Below are positions 36,080-46,065 of a DNA stretch of 64,000 nt, in pieces. Origin of the DNA: Chelatococcus caeni (GTDB lineage: Bacteria; Pseudomonadota; Alphaproteobacteria; Rhizobiales; Beijerinckiaceae); NCBI RefSeq assembly GCF_014196925.1, contig NZ_JACIEN010000001.1, positions 186,001-250,000 on the forward strand, in the 5' to 3' direction. A program made the position numbers and the translations under genes. The stretch's first letter is position 1, and every line of letters starts with the position of its first letter. Under the pieces are notes generated by a model that was not told the origin of the DNA, ran no database searches, and was given only the letters and a program-made list of their open reading frames with translations.

Positions 36080-38182
36080 ATGAAGCTCATAGCCATCGTC
36101 GTTGGGGCAATGTCCGCAGCCTTCCTGGCGCTGTCGCAGGGGCAGGCGAACGGCCTGCCGCTCTTCGTGCCGGTCAGCGGCTTCGTGCTCGCCGCCATCC
36201 TCTGGCTGGCGCGCGACATCTCGATCTTCCTGCGCATCTTCATGGGCATGTATGCGCTGGGCTACCTGCTGATCGCGGGGGCCAACACGCTTGCCAGCTA
36301 CGGCCTCGTGCCGCAGACGCTGGGTGCGCTCGTTCCGCCGGCCTTCATGGCCACCGCCTCCGTCTCCTTCGCGGGGCTCGTCTTCGGCGTCTCGTTCATC
36401 CCGGTCGTGCGCACGATCACGGACCTCGCCGACCCCTACTTCTATTCCGTGCGCAGCGGCGGGGAGAACTTCAGCTGGTTCGGCCGGCTCTTCCGCTCCG
36501 AAGGGCGGGCGGCGGTGGCGATGGTCGCCGCCATCATCGCCACGAACTTCGTGCAGGTCGGCCTCAACATCAAGTTCAACCTCTGGTACCGCGACCTGTT
36601 CGACGCGCTCCAGAACAAGAATGCCGACGCCTTCTGGTATCAGATCTGGTGGGTGTTCATCCCGCTCCTGGTGTTCTGGATCATCTTCCAGCTGCTCGAC
36701 TTCACGATCGACACGATCTTCCGCATCCGCTGGCGGCAATGGCTGACGGAGAGCTATTTCTCGCGCTGGCTCGACCGCTCGACGCATTACAAGATGGGGG
36801 TCGCCGGGCAGAATGCGGACAACCCCGACCAGCGCATCTCGGTCGACGTCGCGTCCTTCATCTCCAGCACCATGACCCTGTCGACGCAGATGATGGCGCA
36901 GCTCGCCACGCTGGTCTCGTTCACGGTGCTGCTCTGGGGCCTGTCCGAGGGCTTCACCTTCCCGGGCACCGCCGTCGTCATTCCCGGCCTGCTCGTCTGG
37001 ATCGCCGTCGCCTATTCGCTCGTCGGCACCATCCTGACGCATCTCATCGGCCGGCCGCTCATCCGGCTCGACTTCCTGCAGGAGAAGTTCGAGGCGAATT
37101 TCCGCTTCTCGCTGGCGCGCCTGCGTGAGTACGGCGAGCAGGTCGCGCTGCTGCGCGGCGCCGATGCCGAGAAGGCGAACCTGCGCGGCGGCTTCGCGCA
37201 GGTCATCACCAACGTCATCGACATCCTCAAGCGCCGCCTCAAGATCGAGGGCTTCCGCTTCTCGTGGCAGCAGATGAGCGTCGCCTTCCCCTATCTCTTC
37301 ATGGGGCCGTATTTCTTCCTGGAGCGCATCACGCTCGGGCAGCTGCAGCAGGGCGCCCAGGCGTTCGGCCAGGTCAATGCCTCGCTCTCCTTCTTCATCT
37401 CGGCCTATACGACCCTCGCCGCCTACAAGGCGACGATCGACCGCCTCGTGACCTTCGAGGACGCCATGGGCCGCGCGGAAGTGATCGGCACCGTGCCGCC
37501 TCACATCGAGCGCAAGACGGCGCCGGAGAATGCGCTGGCCATCCGCGACCTCAGGATCGACCTGCCGCACGGCGCCAGGATCGTGGAGATCGACCGCCTC
37601 GACCTCAGGGCCGGCGAGCCGGTGCTGGTCAACGGGCCGTCGGGTTCCGGCAAGTCGACGCTGTTCCGTGCGCTCGCCGGCATCTGGCCCTACGGCTCGG
37701 GCGAGGTCGACGTGCCGGAGGGGAGGAGCGTCATGCTGCTGCCGCAGCGGCCCTACATCCCGCAGGGCAACCTGCGCGACGCCATCTCCTATCCAGCCGT
37801 CGCCGGGGCCTATGACGATGCGGCCATCAAGGCGGCCCTGATCGCCGTCGGCCTGCCGGCGCTGGTGAACCGCCTGGACGACGACGACAGCTGGGGGCAG
37901 CGCCTCTCGGGCGGTGAGCAGCAGCGTCTCGCCATCGCGCGGGCGCTGCTCGCAAAGCCCGACTGGCTGCTCCTCGACGAGGCCTCCTCGGCGCTCGACG
38001 AGAAGAGCGAGCGGGTCATCTACGAGGCGATCGCGGCGGCGCTGCCGGGCACCACCATCGTCTCCATCGGCCATCGCTCGACCCTTGCCGCCTTCCACGA
38101 CCGGCGCGTCGACCTGCAGCCGATGGACGATGGCGTGTCGCGGCCGGTCGACCTGGCGCGGGAGCCGGTGCCCGCCGGCTGA
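36080..38182 (+). CDS. BclA/SbmA-like ABC transporter (fused membrane and ATPase domains)
   Basis: A 700-aa half-transporter fusion. The N-terminal 100 residues hold extra membrane helices. The membrane domain (FNLWYRDLFDALQNKNADAF, FRIRWRQWLTESYFSRWLDR) is of the ABC_membrane_2 (SbmA/BacA, ABCD) type. The ATPase domain has Walker A GPSGSGKST, LSGGEQQRLAIARALL, Walker B WLLLDEASSALDE and a SIGHRS switch. SbmA/BacA lack the ATPase; BclA of Bradyrhizobium and mycobacterial Rv1819c have it and take up antimicrobial peptides. Peptide uptake is inferred here. An in-frame ATG at 35993 is an alternative start. Confidence 0.85.
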   Translation: MKLIAIVVGAMSAAFLALSQGQANGLPLFVPVSGFVLAAILWLARDISIFLRIFMGMYALGYLLIAGANTLASYGLVPQTLGALVPPAFMATASVSFAGLVFGVSFIPVVRTITDLADPYFYSVRSGGENFSWFGRLFRSEGRAAVAMVAAIIATNFVQVGLNIKFNLWYRDLFDALQNKNADAFWYQIWWVFIPLLVFWIIFQLLDFTIDTIFRIRWRQWLTESYFSRWLDRSTHYKMGVAGQNADNPDQRISVDVASFISSTMTLSTQMMAQLATLVSFTVLLWGLSEGFTFPGTAVVIPGLLVWIAVAYSLVGTILTHLIGRPLIRLDFLQEKFEANFRFSLARLREYGEQVALLRGADAEKANLRGGFAQVITNVIDILKRRLKIEGFRFSWQQMSVAFPYLFMGPYFFLERITLGQLQQGAQAFGQVNASLSFFISAYTTLAAYKATIDRLVTFEDAMGRAEVIGTVPPHIERKTAPENALAIRDLRIDLPHGARIVEIDRLDLRAGEPVLVNGPSGSGKSTLFRALAGIWPYGSGEVDVPEGRSVMLLPQRPYIPQGNLRDAISYPAVAGAYDDAAIKAALIAVGLPALVNRLDDDDSWGQRLSGGEQQRLAIARALLAKPDWLLLDEASSALDEKSERVIYEAIAAALPGTTIVSIGHRSTLAAFHDRRVDLQPMDDGVSRPVDLAREPVPAG

Positions 38183-38287
38183 TCTGCCGGAGAGGGTTGC
38201 CCCGGCACGGGCCGGTCGCGGACAGTTGCAAACGGTGCCGCCGCGATTCGGCGCGTCCTCCTGTCCTCACCCGTGCCGGGAGCCTCC

Positions 38288-39610
38288 ATGCCTCACGCCC
38301 GCTTCCGCCGCCAGCGCGTCGCCCTCCTGTCGGTCACGCTGTGGAAGCGGCGGCTGGTCTTTCTCTTCGGCGCCATCGTCGTCTCGCTGGCATCCGTCGC
38401 TTTCGCCAGGGCGGCGGACGGGGCGGGCGCCTTCTTCCAGTTCTGGAGCGGCGAGCTGCCCTACCTGCCGCTCGTCGTCACGCCGCTCGGCTATGCCTTC
38501 TGCGCCTGGTGCGTGGCGAAGTACTTCCCCGGCGCGCAGGGCAGCGGCATCCCGCAGGCGATCGCCGCGCGCGCGACGCGCGACCTCGACCATCGCCAGC
38601 GGCTGCTCGGCCTCCGGGTGGCCGTGGGCAAGGTGCTGCTGACGACGGTGGCGCTCGCGGTCGGCGCCTCGGTCGGCCGCGAGGGACCGACGGTGCAGAT
38701 CGGCGCCAGCGTCATGCTGATCGCGGCGAGCTTCGCCGGCATCGCCCATCAGCGCGGCTTCGTGCTGGCGGGGGCGGCGGCCGGCATCGCGGCGGCCTTC
38801 AACACGCCGCTCGCCGGCGTCGTCTTCGCCATCGAGGAGATGGCGCGCGCCTTCGAGCGGCGCATCACCGGGCTCGTCATCACCGCCGTGCTCGTCGCCG
38901 GCGTCACGAGCCTCGCGCTCCTCGGCAGCTATCAGTATTTCGGCGGCGTGGCCAGCCATCTCGGCGAGCCGCGGCAGTGGCTGGCCGTGCCCGTCTGCGG
39001 TCTCGTCGGCGGCGTGCTCGGCGGGCTTTTCAGCCGCGGCGTCATCGGCCTCACCTTCGCGCGGGAGGGCGTCTTCGGCCGGCTGAAGGCGCGCCCCTTC
39101 CTCTTCGCCGCGGGCTGCGGCCTTCTGGTCGCCGCGCTCGGCCTCGTGACCGCGGGCTTCGCCACGGGCAGCGGCTATGACCAGACGCGAGAGGTGCTCG
39201 AAGGGGAGGGGCTGCTGCCCTGGTACTACGGCCTCGCCAAGCTCCTGACGACGCTCGTCTCATCCGCCTGCGGCATCGCCGGCGGGCTCTTCTCACCCTC
39301 GCTCGCCGTCGGCGCCTCGCTTGCGGCGCTCGTCGAGCCCATCCTGCCCGCCATGCCGCTCGGCGCCCTCGGCATCCTCGCCATGGTGGCCTATTTCGCC
39401 GGCGTGGTGCAGGCGCCGCTGACGGCCTTCGTCATCGTCTACGAGATGACCAGCGACACGCGCATGGTGGTGCCGCTGATGGCGACGTCCCTCATCGCGG
39501 CCGGGGTGTCGCGCCTCGTCAGCGCCGAGCCGCTCTACCACACCCTGGCGCGCGGCTTCACGCCGAGGGCCGTGGCCGAGGAGCGGCAGCGCGAGAAGAC
39601 GGAGGCCTGA
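38288..39610 (+). CDS. ClC-family chloride channel/transporter
   Basis: A 440-aa membrane protein of the ClC family. The selectivity segments are GSGIPQAIAA (helix D), GREGPTVQIG with the gating Glu (helix F) and AGIAAAFNTPLAGVVFAIEE (helix H-I). About ten or more membrane helices follow. No C-terminal CBS domains are present. It probably exchanges chloride for protons or conducts chloride. It lies 105 bp after the ABC transporter. Confidence 0.92.
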   Translation: MPHARFRRQRVALLSVTLWKRRLVFLFGAIVVSLASVAFARAADGAGAFFQFWSGELPYLPLVVTPLGYAFCAWCVAKYFPGAQGSGIPQAIAARATRDLDHRQRLLGLRVAVGKVLLTTVALAVGASVGREGPTVQIGASVMLIAASFAGIAHQRGFVLAGAAAGIAAAFNTPLAGVVFAIEEMARAFERRITGLVITAVLVAGVTSLALLGSYQYFGGVASHLGEPRQWLAVPVCGLVGGVLGGLFSRGVIGLTFAREGVFGRLKARPFLFAAGCGLLVAALGLVTAGFATGSGYDQTREVLEGEGLLPWYYGLAKLLTTLVSSACGIAGGLFSPSLAVGASLAALVEPILPAMPLGALGILAMVAYFAGVVQAPLTAFVIVYEMTSDTRMVVPLMATSLIAAGVSRLVSAEPLYHTLARGFTPRAVAEERQREKTEA

Positions 39611-39626
39611 ATAGGGTCGGCTTGGC

Positions 39627-40118
39627 TCAGAGCACGCGCTCGAAACGCAGGGTGCCGCTCTCGCCGGTCAGCACCAGCTGGCCGTTGACGAGGTCCCACT
39701 TGCGCGCCGTGCGCAGGGCGACGAGGAAGGCGCGCTCGGCGGCCATCACCTGCTTGCCGCAATCCTTCTTCGTCATGGCCAGCGGGCCGACGGCGAAGCC
39801 CTGGTCGCGCAGCGGATAGGCCGTGGCCGAGTAGGTGTTGCACATGCCGAAGCCGCGGGCGCGATACTGGGAATCGAGCGCGAAGCCGGGCCGGTCGCCG
39901 GAATAGGGCTTGTCGTTGAGGCTGATGGCCACCCAGCTCGTGCCGACCGGGAACTGCTTCTCGGCCTGCTGCGGCACGTTGGTCTGCCGCTCCTTCTCGC
40001 GCGCCGACTGGGCCGCATTGTTCGGCTGGCCGGACCGCGTCTGCGCGAGCGCGGGAGCGGCCATGGCAAGCGCGATTGCGCCGAGCACGCAGAAACGAAC
40101 GGACGAACGAGACAACAC
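39627..40118 (-). CDS. Exported META-domain (HslJ-like) protein
   Basis: A 163-aa protein with a signal peptide (RFCVLGAIALAMAAPALA, cleavage near residue 25). The rest is a META-type domain with GTSWVAISLNDKPYSGDRPG, GFGMCNTYSATAYPL and the C-terminal LVLTGESGTLRFERV. The family includes heat-shock protein HslJ and secreted protease inhibitors. A periplasmic role in envelope stress is possible but unproven. It is convergent with the ClC gene. Confidence 0.8.
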   Translation of the reverse strand: MLSRSSVRFCVLGAIALAMAAPALAQTRSGQPNNAAQSAREKERQTNVPQQAEKQFPVGTSWVAISLNDKPYSGDRPGFALDSQYRARGFGMCNTYSATAYPLRDQGFAVGPLAMTKKDCGKQVMAAERAFLVALRTARKWDLVNGQLVLTGESGTLRFERVL

Positions 40119-40286
40119 TTGCTCTCCCCCTCACCGGTATGACGCGGCGCCCTTCGCGGGCAACCGTCATCGAGCCGACGATCCATGGATCGGCGCGACC
40201 ATAAACGCCGCACAAGGCGCCTGCAATGGCCGGCTTGATCGAACCAATCTATGCGCGTTGATGGCAAAGGCGTGGCGGCCGGGCCA

Positions 40287-41264
40287 CTAGCCGAGGCGCG
40301 TGAACAGCCGCTCGCTCAGCGCGTTGCTGGCGCGGAAGACATAGTCGAGCGCGCGCACCGTGACCGGCTCGGCGCCGTTGTCCGTCAGCAGGGCGGCGAG
40401 CGCGAAGACCCGGTCGGCCGGGCAGTGCACGGTGAGGAGCCCGCGCTCGTCCGGCCCCCCGAAGGGCAGGCGGCCGCCGTGGCCGTCGATGATCTCGCGC
40501 TCCAGCGCCGCATCGAGCGCCCCCACCCGCGCCGTCAGCTCCCGCATCGTGCGCGCCTCCTCCTCCGCCGCGATGCGGGTGAGGATGGTGCGCGCGGCGG
40601 CGCGGGCCGTCTCGCTCCACGGTGCGCGCAGCGAGGCGACGAGATTCGCCTCCGAGCGCAGGATGATGCCGTCGTCGAGGACCTTGAGCGCGTTGGCGGC
40701 GAGCGTCGCGCCCGTCGTCGTGATGTCGACGATGATCTCGGCCGCGCCAGTCGCGGGCGCCCCCTCCGTCGCGCCGAGGCTCTCGACGATGCGGTAGTCG
40801 GCGATGCCGTGGCCGGCGAAGAACTGGCGCGTCAGGTTGATGTATTTGGTGGCGACGCGCATCTTGCGGCCGTGGCGCACGCGCATGTCGGCGGCGACAT
40901 CGTCGAGATCGGCCATCGTGCGCACGTCGATCCAGGCCTGTGGCGCGGCGACGACCACATTGGCATGGCCGAAGCCGAGCGGCGTCAGGAGCTCGACCGC
41001 CTCTTCCGCGTCGTGGATCTCCTCGCGCACCAGGTCCTCGCCCGTGACGCCGAGATGGGCGCCGCCCGAGGCGAGCTGCGCGACGATGTCGGAGGCGGAG
41101 AGAAAGGCGACCTCGACGCCCGGCACGCCGGCGAGGCGCCCGCGATAGTCGCGCGCGCCGCGCGACTGCACCACCTCGAGCCCGGCGCGGGAAAAGAAGC
41201 GGGCGGCGTTCTCCTGCAGCCGGCCCTTCGACGGCACGGCGAGGACGAGCGGGGTGTCGCTCAT
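40287..41264 (-). CDS. hisG: ATP phosphoribosyltransferase HisG
   Basis: First enzyme of histidine synthesis, condensing ATP and PRPP. The start is [19 protein letters not shown], with [10 protein letters not shown] and the PRPP-binding loop [17 protein letters not shown]. At 325 aa it is longer than the short HisG because of a C-terminal extension after the catalytic core. The adjacent hisZ shows it works as a hetero-oligomer with HisZ. Its ATG overlaps the hisZ stop by 4 bp. Confidence 0.93.
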   Translation of the reverse strand: MSDTPLVLAVPSKGRLQENAARFFSRAGLEVVQSRGARDYRGRLAGVPGVEVAFLSASDIVAQLASGGAHLGVTGEDLVREEIHDAEEAVELLTPLGFGHANVVVAAPQAWIDVRTMADLDDVAADMRVRHGRKMRVATKYINLTRQFFAGHGIADYRIVESLGATEGAPATGAAEIIVDITTTGATLAANALKVLDDGIILRSEANLVASLRAPWSETARAAARTILTRIAAEEEARTMRELTARVGALDAALEREIIDGHGGRLPFGGPDERGLLTVHCPADRVFALAALLTDNGAEPVTVRALDYVFRASNALSERLFTRLG

Positions 41265-42385
41265 GATGCGGCTCCGTTGATGCGCTCGATCCAGATGGAG
41301 CAGCCGACGGCCGGGATCACTTCGGCGGCGCCGAGCTGCGACAGGAGCTTGTCGTAGCGGCCGCCGCCGACGATCGGCTTTTCCTCCGGCCGCGCCGGGT
41401 CGTGCAGCTCGAAGATGAAGCCGGTGTAGTAGTCGAGGTTGCGCGCGAAATTCGCCGCGAAGGCGAGGCGCGCGACGTCGATGCCGCGCGCGGCCATGAA
41501 GCCGGTGCGCGCCTCGAAGGTGTCGATGGCAGCGTCGATGGCGAGGCCCGCGTCGCGCGCCAGGGCGCGCAGCGCCGCGGCCGCGCTGTCGGGGTCGCCC
41601 TCGACGGCGAGGAAGCGTTCGAGCGTCGCATGCGCCTCGGCCGAGAGCTCACCTGCGCGCGCCTGGGCGCGGGCGAGGAAGCGCTCGGCGATCTCGCCGG
41701 CCGTGCGCCCGCCGACCTTGCTGATGCCGGCGATCGCCAGCACGTCCTCGACGAAGGCCCGCGCCGCCTTGGCGTCCTGCCCGGCGATGGCCGCGAGGAG
41801 GCCGGCATGGTCGTCGTTGCCGTTGCCGTTCGCCGCGGCTTTCGGTGCATCGACCGGCTGGCCCTGGGTGATGGCGCGCAGCACCCGGCGCCGCGTCGCG
41901 GGCGCGAGCTTCAGCGCATCGAGCACGGCTGCGAGCAGGCCCATGTCGCCGAGGCGCACGACCGGCGCCGCAAGGCCGAAGAGCCCGGCCGCCTCCATGG
42001 CGAGCGCCAGCACCTCGGCATCGGCCGCCTCGCGGTCGGTGCGTCCGAAGTTCTCGATGCCGGCCTGTGCAATCTCGCCGATCTCGCCGGCCCGCTGGCG
42101 GAAGACGGGGCCGTGATAGCTAAGGCTCGCCGCGCTGCCGGCGGCGGGGGAGGCGAGATAGGCCCGGCTGACGGGAATGGTGTAGTCGGGCCTGAGGCAC
42201 AATTCGCTGCCGGCCGCATCCTGCGTCAGGAACAGGCGGCGGCGCAGATCCTCGCCCGAGAGTTCGAGGAACACGTCGACGGGCTGCAGCACGGGCGGCT
42301 CGAGGCGCTGATAGCCCTCGCGCGCGAAAAGCCCCATCAGTTCGTCGGTGCGCGCCATCGCGCGCGAATGCGTCGTCGTCACCAT
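41261..42385 (-). CDS. hisZ: ATP phosphoribosyltransferase regulatory subunit HisZ
   Basis: Histidyl-tRNA synthetase paralog that activates and feedback-regulates HisG. The 374-aa protein keeps class II synthetase features ([54 protein letters not shown]) but lacks a tRNA-binding C-terminal domain. It lies between hisS and hisG on the same strand and is translationally coupled to hisG. Confidence 0.92.
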   Translation of the reverse strand: MVTTTHSRAMARTDELMGLFAREGYQRLEPPVLQPVDVFLELSGEDLRRRLFLTQDAAGSELCLRPDYTIPVSRAYLASPAAGSAASLSYHGPVFRQRAGEIGEIAQAGIENFGRTDREAADAEVLALAMEAAGLFGLAAPVVRLGDMGLLAAVLDALKLAPATRRRVLRAITQGQPVDAPKAAANGNGNDDHAGLLAAIAGQDAKAARAFVEDVLAIAGISKVGGRTAGEIAERFLARAQARAGELSAEAHATLERFLAVEGDPDSAAAALRALARDAGLAIDAAIDTFEARTGFMAARGIDVARLAFAANFARNLDYYTGFIFELHDPARPEEKPIVGGGRYDKLLSQLGAAEVIPAVGCSIWIERINGAAS

Positions 42386-42524
42386 GGCCTTCCTGCCTGT
42401 CAGGCAGGGTCTTTAGCAAGCGCGCCCGCCGGATGCGACCGCTTTCGCGCTGAAGGGTGAACGGAAAGGATAGGAAGGGGCAGTCGGCAATCGCCGGTGG
42501 GCAATCGATGCACCGCGGTCAATC

Positions 42525-42556
42525 GCTCCCCTCCCCCTTGCGGGGAGGGGAGGAGG
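42525..42556. repeat. Palindromic intergenic repeat (CTCCCC-TTGC-GGGGAG type), single copy
   Basis: CTCCCCTCCCCCTTGCGGGG followed by AGGGGAGGAGG lies in the 211-bp gap between hisS and hisZ. It is the same hairpin type as the copies at about 0.5 and 12.3-12.4 kb. Confidence 0.65.
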
Positions 42557-42596
42557 TTCCGCCGGCGCCGAGCGCTCCCCCGTCAGCCCGAGCGCC

Positions 42597-44099
42597 TCAT
42601 GCCGTCCGCCGCGCCAGCACGCGCTTGACGGCATCGACCAGTTCCGCCTCCTTGACGGAGAACTGGGCCTCGGCCTGTTTCTGCAGGTAGTCGTCGCGGT
42701 CCTTGCCGAGGCCGGCGAGCTCGGCGCCGAGGGCGAGATCCTTGATGGTGACCTCGCCGGCCGCGCGCTCGTTGGAGCCCTGGATGACGACGCAGGGGCT
42801 GGCGCGCCGGTCGGCATATTTCATCTGCGCCTTCATGCCCGAGGTGCCGAGGTAGATCTCGGCCCGGATGCCGGCCTGGCGCAGCGCCGCCACCATGCGC
42901 TGGTAGTGGCCGATCTCGTCGCGGTCCATGACGAGCACGACGACCGGGCCGGCGCCCGCCGCATCGGTGACGAGCGGGCTCTTGATCGCCTTGAGCGCCG
43001 CGAACAGGCGCGAGACGCCGATGGAGAAGCCGGTCGCCGGCACCGGCTCGCCGCGGAAGCGCGAGACGAGCCCGTCATAGCGCCCACCGCCGCCGACGGA
43101 GCCGAAGCGAACGACCTCGCCCTTCTCGTTGGGCACGTCGAAGGTGAGCTCCGCCTCGAAGACCGGACCGGTGTAATACTCGAGCCCGCGCACGACGGCG
43201 GGGTCGATGACGACGCGCCCGTCGTCATAGCCCGCGGCAGCGACGAGCGCGCCGATCTGCTCGAGTTCGGCGACGCCCTCGTTGCCCTGCGCGGTATCGC
43301 CGACGACGGCAGCGAGATTGGCGATGGTCGCCGCCGTATCGGCGCCCTTGGCGGCCGTGAAGGCGATGACGCGCTCGATGGCCGCGGCTTCGAGGCCGGC
43401 GCCCTTGGTGAAGTCGCCGCTCTCGTCGCGACGTCCCTCGCCCAGCAGCAGGCGCACGCCCTCCGGCCCGAACTTGTCGAGCTTGTCGATGGCGCGCAGC
43501 ACGCCGAGGCGCTTGCCGGCATTCTCCTCGCCGGCAAGGCCGATGGCCGTCAGCACCCCGTCGAGCACCTTGCGGTTGTTGATCTTGACGACATAGTCGC
43601 CGCGCCCGATGCCGACCTTCTCCAGCGTATCGGCCATCATCATGGCGATCTCGGCATCCGCCGCGACGCTCGCCGTGCCGACGGTGTCGGCGTCGAACTG
43701 CATGAACTGGCGGAAGCGGCCGGGGCCGGGCTTCTCGTTGCGGAACACCCAGCCGCAGCGATAGCTGCGATAGGGCTTGGCGAGCGTATCGAAGTTCTCG
43801 GCGACATAGCGGGCGAGCGGCGCCGTCAGGTCGTAGCGCAGGCTGAGCCACTGCTCGTCGTCGTCGAGGAAGGAGAAGACGCCTTCGTTGGGCCGGTCCT
43901 GGTCGGGCAGAAACTTGCCGAGCGCGTCGGTATATTCGATCAGCGGCGTCTCCACCGCCTCGAAGCCGTAGAGCTCGTAGGTCTCGCGGATGGCGGCGAG
44001 CATCCGGTCGGTCGCGGCGATGTCGCCCGGGGCGCGGTCGACGAGGCCGCGCGGCAGGCGCGCGAGGAGCTTGTTGCTGGTCTTCGGCTTGTCGGACAT
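42597..44099 (-). CDS. hisS: Histidyl-tRNA synthetase
   Basis: Class II aminoacyl-tRNA synthetase, 500 aa. Motif 2 is in [20 protein letters not shown], the histidine-binding [14 protein letters not shown] is present, and motif 3 is in [13 protein letters not shown]. The C-terminal anticodon-binding domain ends with [12 protein letters not shown]. The protein is longer than E. coli HisS (about 424 aa), as is usual for the alphaproteobacterial form. Confidence 0.95.
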   Translation of the reverse strand: MSDKPKTSNKLLARLPRGLVDRAPGDIAATDRMLAAIRETYELYGFEAVETPLIEYTDALGKFLPDQDRPNEGVFSFLDDDEQWLSLRYDLTAPLARYVAENFDTLAKPYRSYRCGWVFRNEKPGPGRFRQFMQFDADTVGTASVAADAEIAMMMADTLEKVGIGRGDYVVKINNRKVLDGVLTAIGLAGEENAGKRLGVLRAIDKLDKFGPEGVRLLLGEGRRDESGDFTKGAGLEAAAIERVIAFTAAKGADTAATIANLAAVVGDTAQGNEGVAELEQIGALVAAAGYDDGRVVIDPAVVRGLEYYTGPVFEAELTFDVPNEKGEVVRFGSVGGGGRYDGLVSRFRGEPVPATGFSIGVSRLFAALKAIKSPLVTDAAGAGPVVVLVMDRDEIGHYQRMVAALRQAGIRAEIYLGTSGMKAQMKYADRRASPCVVIQGSNERAAGEVTIKDLALGAELAGLGKDRDDYLQKQAEAQFSVKEAELVDAVKRVLARRTA

Positions 44100-44150
44100 G
44101 GCGGAAAAGCGAACCTTCTGACGTTGCCCCGCGTCCTAGCGCAGGCAACG

Positions 44151-44525
44151 GGGGATGTCATCCCCGCCGCGCAGCTGTCTCGCCATCGGCATCGCGAGCA
44201 CGGTGCGAAAGCACGCCGGCTTCCGCACTCCCGCCGTCATGCCCGCGCTTGTCGCGGGCATCCATGCCGGGCCGCCTGGGCCGGGCCGAAGGGCGTGAAT
44301 GGCCGGGACAAGCCCGGCCATGACGAGCGGAGGCGACGGGGGATGTCATCCCCGCCGCGCAGCTGTCTCGCCATCGGCATCGCGAGCACGATGGGAAAGC
44401 GCGCCGGCTTCCACATTCCCGCCGTCATGCCCGCGCTCGTCGCGGGCATCCACGCCGGGCCGCCTGCGCCGGGCCAAAGGGCGTGGATGGCCGGGACAAG
44501 CCCGGCCATGACCAGCGGAGGCGTT
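44151..44525. repeat. Tandem duplication of a 188-bp palindromic intergenic repeat
   Basis: The unit starting GGGGATGTCATCCCCGCCGC at 44151 starts again at 44339 with only scattered substitutions. Each unit holds GGGGATG/CATCCCC, ATGCCCGCG-CTTGT-CGCGGGCAT (the second copy has CTCGT) and TGGCCGGG-ACAAG-CCCGGCCA hairpins. This fills the non-coding gap between hisS and the GNAT gene. The unit looks like a composite REP-type element that was duplicated in place. No coding function is seen. Confidence 0.88.
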
Positions 44526-44605
44526 GTGCTCCATGCCTGGCCGGGGCTAGTGGCAGCGCGACGATAAAGGAGCAGGGCCGGAAGGACCCCGCGTCGCCAC
44601 CCTGC

Positions 44606-45064
44606 TCAGGCGGTCTTGAGGTCGAGCTTCATGCCCTCGTGGCTGGCGATGAAGCCGAGGCTCTCGTAGAAGCGCAGGGCGTCCGGCCGCGCCTTGTTGG
44701 TGGTGAGCTGCACGAGCCGGCAGCCGCGGGCGCGCGCCTCCTCGATCGCCCAGTCGAACATCGCTCGCCCGAGGCCCTGGCCGCGTTGGCTCTGGGCGAT
44801 GCGCACGCCCTCGATCTGCGCCCGCCAGCCGCCGGTATAGGTGAGGCCCGGGATGAAGGTGAGCTGCAGGCAGCCGACCACCGCCCCCTCGTCGTCCGCC
44901 ACGATCAGGCGGTTGTTGGCGTCGGCGGCGATGGCCGCGAAGGCCTCGGCATAGGCGGGAGAGAGCTCCGCGGCCGGTGCCTCGCGCGCGGCGCCGAGCG
45001 GATCGTCGGCGAGCAGGGCGACGATCGCCGCAAGGTCCGCCTCGGTCCCGTCGCGGAACCTCAT
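44606..45064 (-). CDS. GNAT-family N-acetyltransferase
   Basis: A 152-aa acetyltransferase. The acetyl-CoA-binding motif A is IAQSQRGQGLGRAMFDWAIE (R/QxxGxG/A), followed by GCRLVQLTTNKARPDALRFY and ESLGFIASHEGMK. The substrate is unknown. Its start overlaps the stop of the upstream hydrolase gene by 4 bp, so the two are translationally coupled. Confidence 0.88.
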   Translation of the reverse strand: MRFRDGTEADLAAIVALLADDPLGAAREAPAAELSPAYAEAFAAIAADANNRLIVADDEGAVVGCLQLTFIPGLTYTGGWRAQIEGVRIAQSQRGQGLGRAMFDWAIEEARARGCRLVQLTTNKARPDALRFYESLGFIASHEGMKLDLKTA

Positions 45065-45969
45065 GCCTTGCCCTCGAGGAAGGGGATCATGGCGGCGAGC
45101 ACCTCGTCCGGCGCCTCCTCGGCGACGAAATGGGCGGCGTTGACCTTGGTGCCGACGGCCTTGGGCGCGAAGGTCTCGCGCCAGACGTCGAGCGGGCTCT
45201 TGTCCGTGGTGACGAGATAGAACTCGCCCCAGATGAGCTGGGTGGGCACGGTGATGGTCCGGCCCGCCGCAAGGTCGGCCTCGTCCTGCGCGACGTCCGT
45301 CGTCCGGCCGGCACGATAGTCCTCGCAGAAGGCGTGGATGCGCGTCGGCTCGTTCCAGTTGGCGCGGTAGTGGGCGAGCGCCCTAGGATCGAAGCCCTTG
45401 AGGTCCTTGGTCTTCGACCAGCGGACCAGCAGGTCCTCGAAATAGGGCAGGGGATCCTTGCCGATGATGGTCTCCGGCTCCGGCGCCGGGCGGGCGAGGA
45501 ACTCCCAGTGTGCCGCCGGGCTCTTGCCGGCCTCGATCAGCTTCCAGACGTGGAAGGTGGGCAGGATGTCGAGCAGCACCAGCTTGTCGAGCCGGCCCGG
45601 CTCGTCGAGCGCCAGCCGGTAGCCGACGCGGGCGCCGCGGTCATGCCCGGCGAAGGAGAAGCGCACGTGGCCGAGCGCCTCCATGACGGCGACGACGTCG
45701 CGGCCCATGGCCCGCTTGGTATAGGCCTCGCGTCCGCCGTCGCCTTTGGGTGCCGAGGACCAGCCGTAGCCGCGCAGGTCCATCAGCACGACGGAGAAGT
45801 GCTCGGCGAGCTTCGGCGCGATGCGGTGATAGGCGACGTGCGTCTCCGGAAAGCCGTGCACCAGCACGAGCGGCGGCCCCGAGCCACCGGAGCGCGCGAA
45901 GATGCGCCCCGCCTCGGTGTCGATCCAGTGCGATTGGAAGCCGGGAAAGAGGTCGGCGAGATCGGGCAT
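45061..45969 (-). CDS. Alpha/beta hydrolase, fluoroacetate/haloacetate dehalogenase-like
   Basis: A 302-aa alpha/beta-fold hydrolase. HGFPETHVAYHRIAPKLAEH provides the oxyanion region and GHDRGARVGYRL the nucleophile Asp with two Arg. The sequence also has HWEFLAR, EDYRAGR and the C-terminal HFVAEEAP with the catalytic His. Asp-Arg-x-x-Arg plus His-Trp and Tyr are the carboxylate- and halide-binding residues of fluoroacetate dehalogenase. An epoxide hydrolase is the main alternative. A good AGGAG site precedes the ATG at 45969. It is coupled to a GNAT gene. Confidence 0.82.
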   Translation of the reverse strand: MPDLADLFPGFQSHWIDTEAGRIFARSGGSGPPLVLVHGFPETHVAYHRIAPKLAEHFSVVLMDLRGYGWSSAPKGDGGREAYTKRAMGRDVVAVMEALGHVRFSFAGHDRGARVGYRLALDEPGRLDKLVLLDILPTFHVWKLIEAGKSPAAHWEFLARPAPEPETIIGKDPLPYFEDLLVRWSKTKDLKGFDPRALAHYRANWNEPTRIHAFCEDYRAGRTTDVAQDEADLAAGRTITVPTQLIWGEFYLVTTDKSPLDVWRETFAPKAVGTKVNAAHFVAEEAPDEVLAAMIPFLEGKA

Positions 45970-46065
45970 CACGATTCTCCTTTCGCACGGTCGGTTATAG
46001 GCCGAGCCGCGTGGGGAGAGAAACGGCATTCCGACAATGCCGCTCTGCACCGATCGGACGCGCCC

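Noticed and set aside
44151-44525. Possible CRISPR array
   Set aside because: There are only two long direct copies with no spacer, so this is a tandem duplication of a palindromic repeat.
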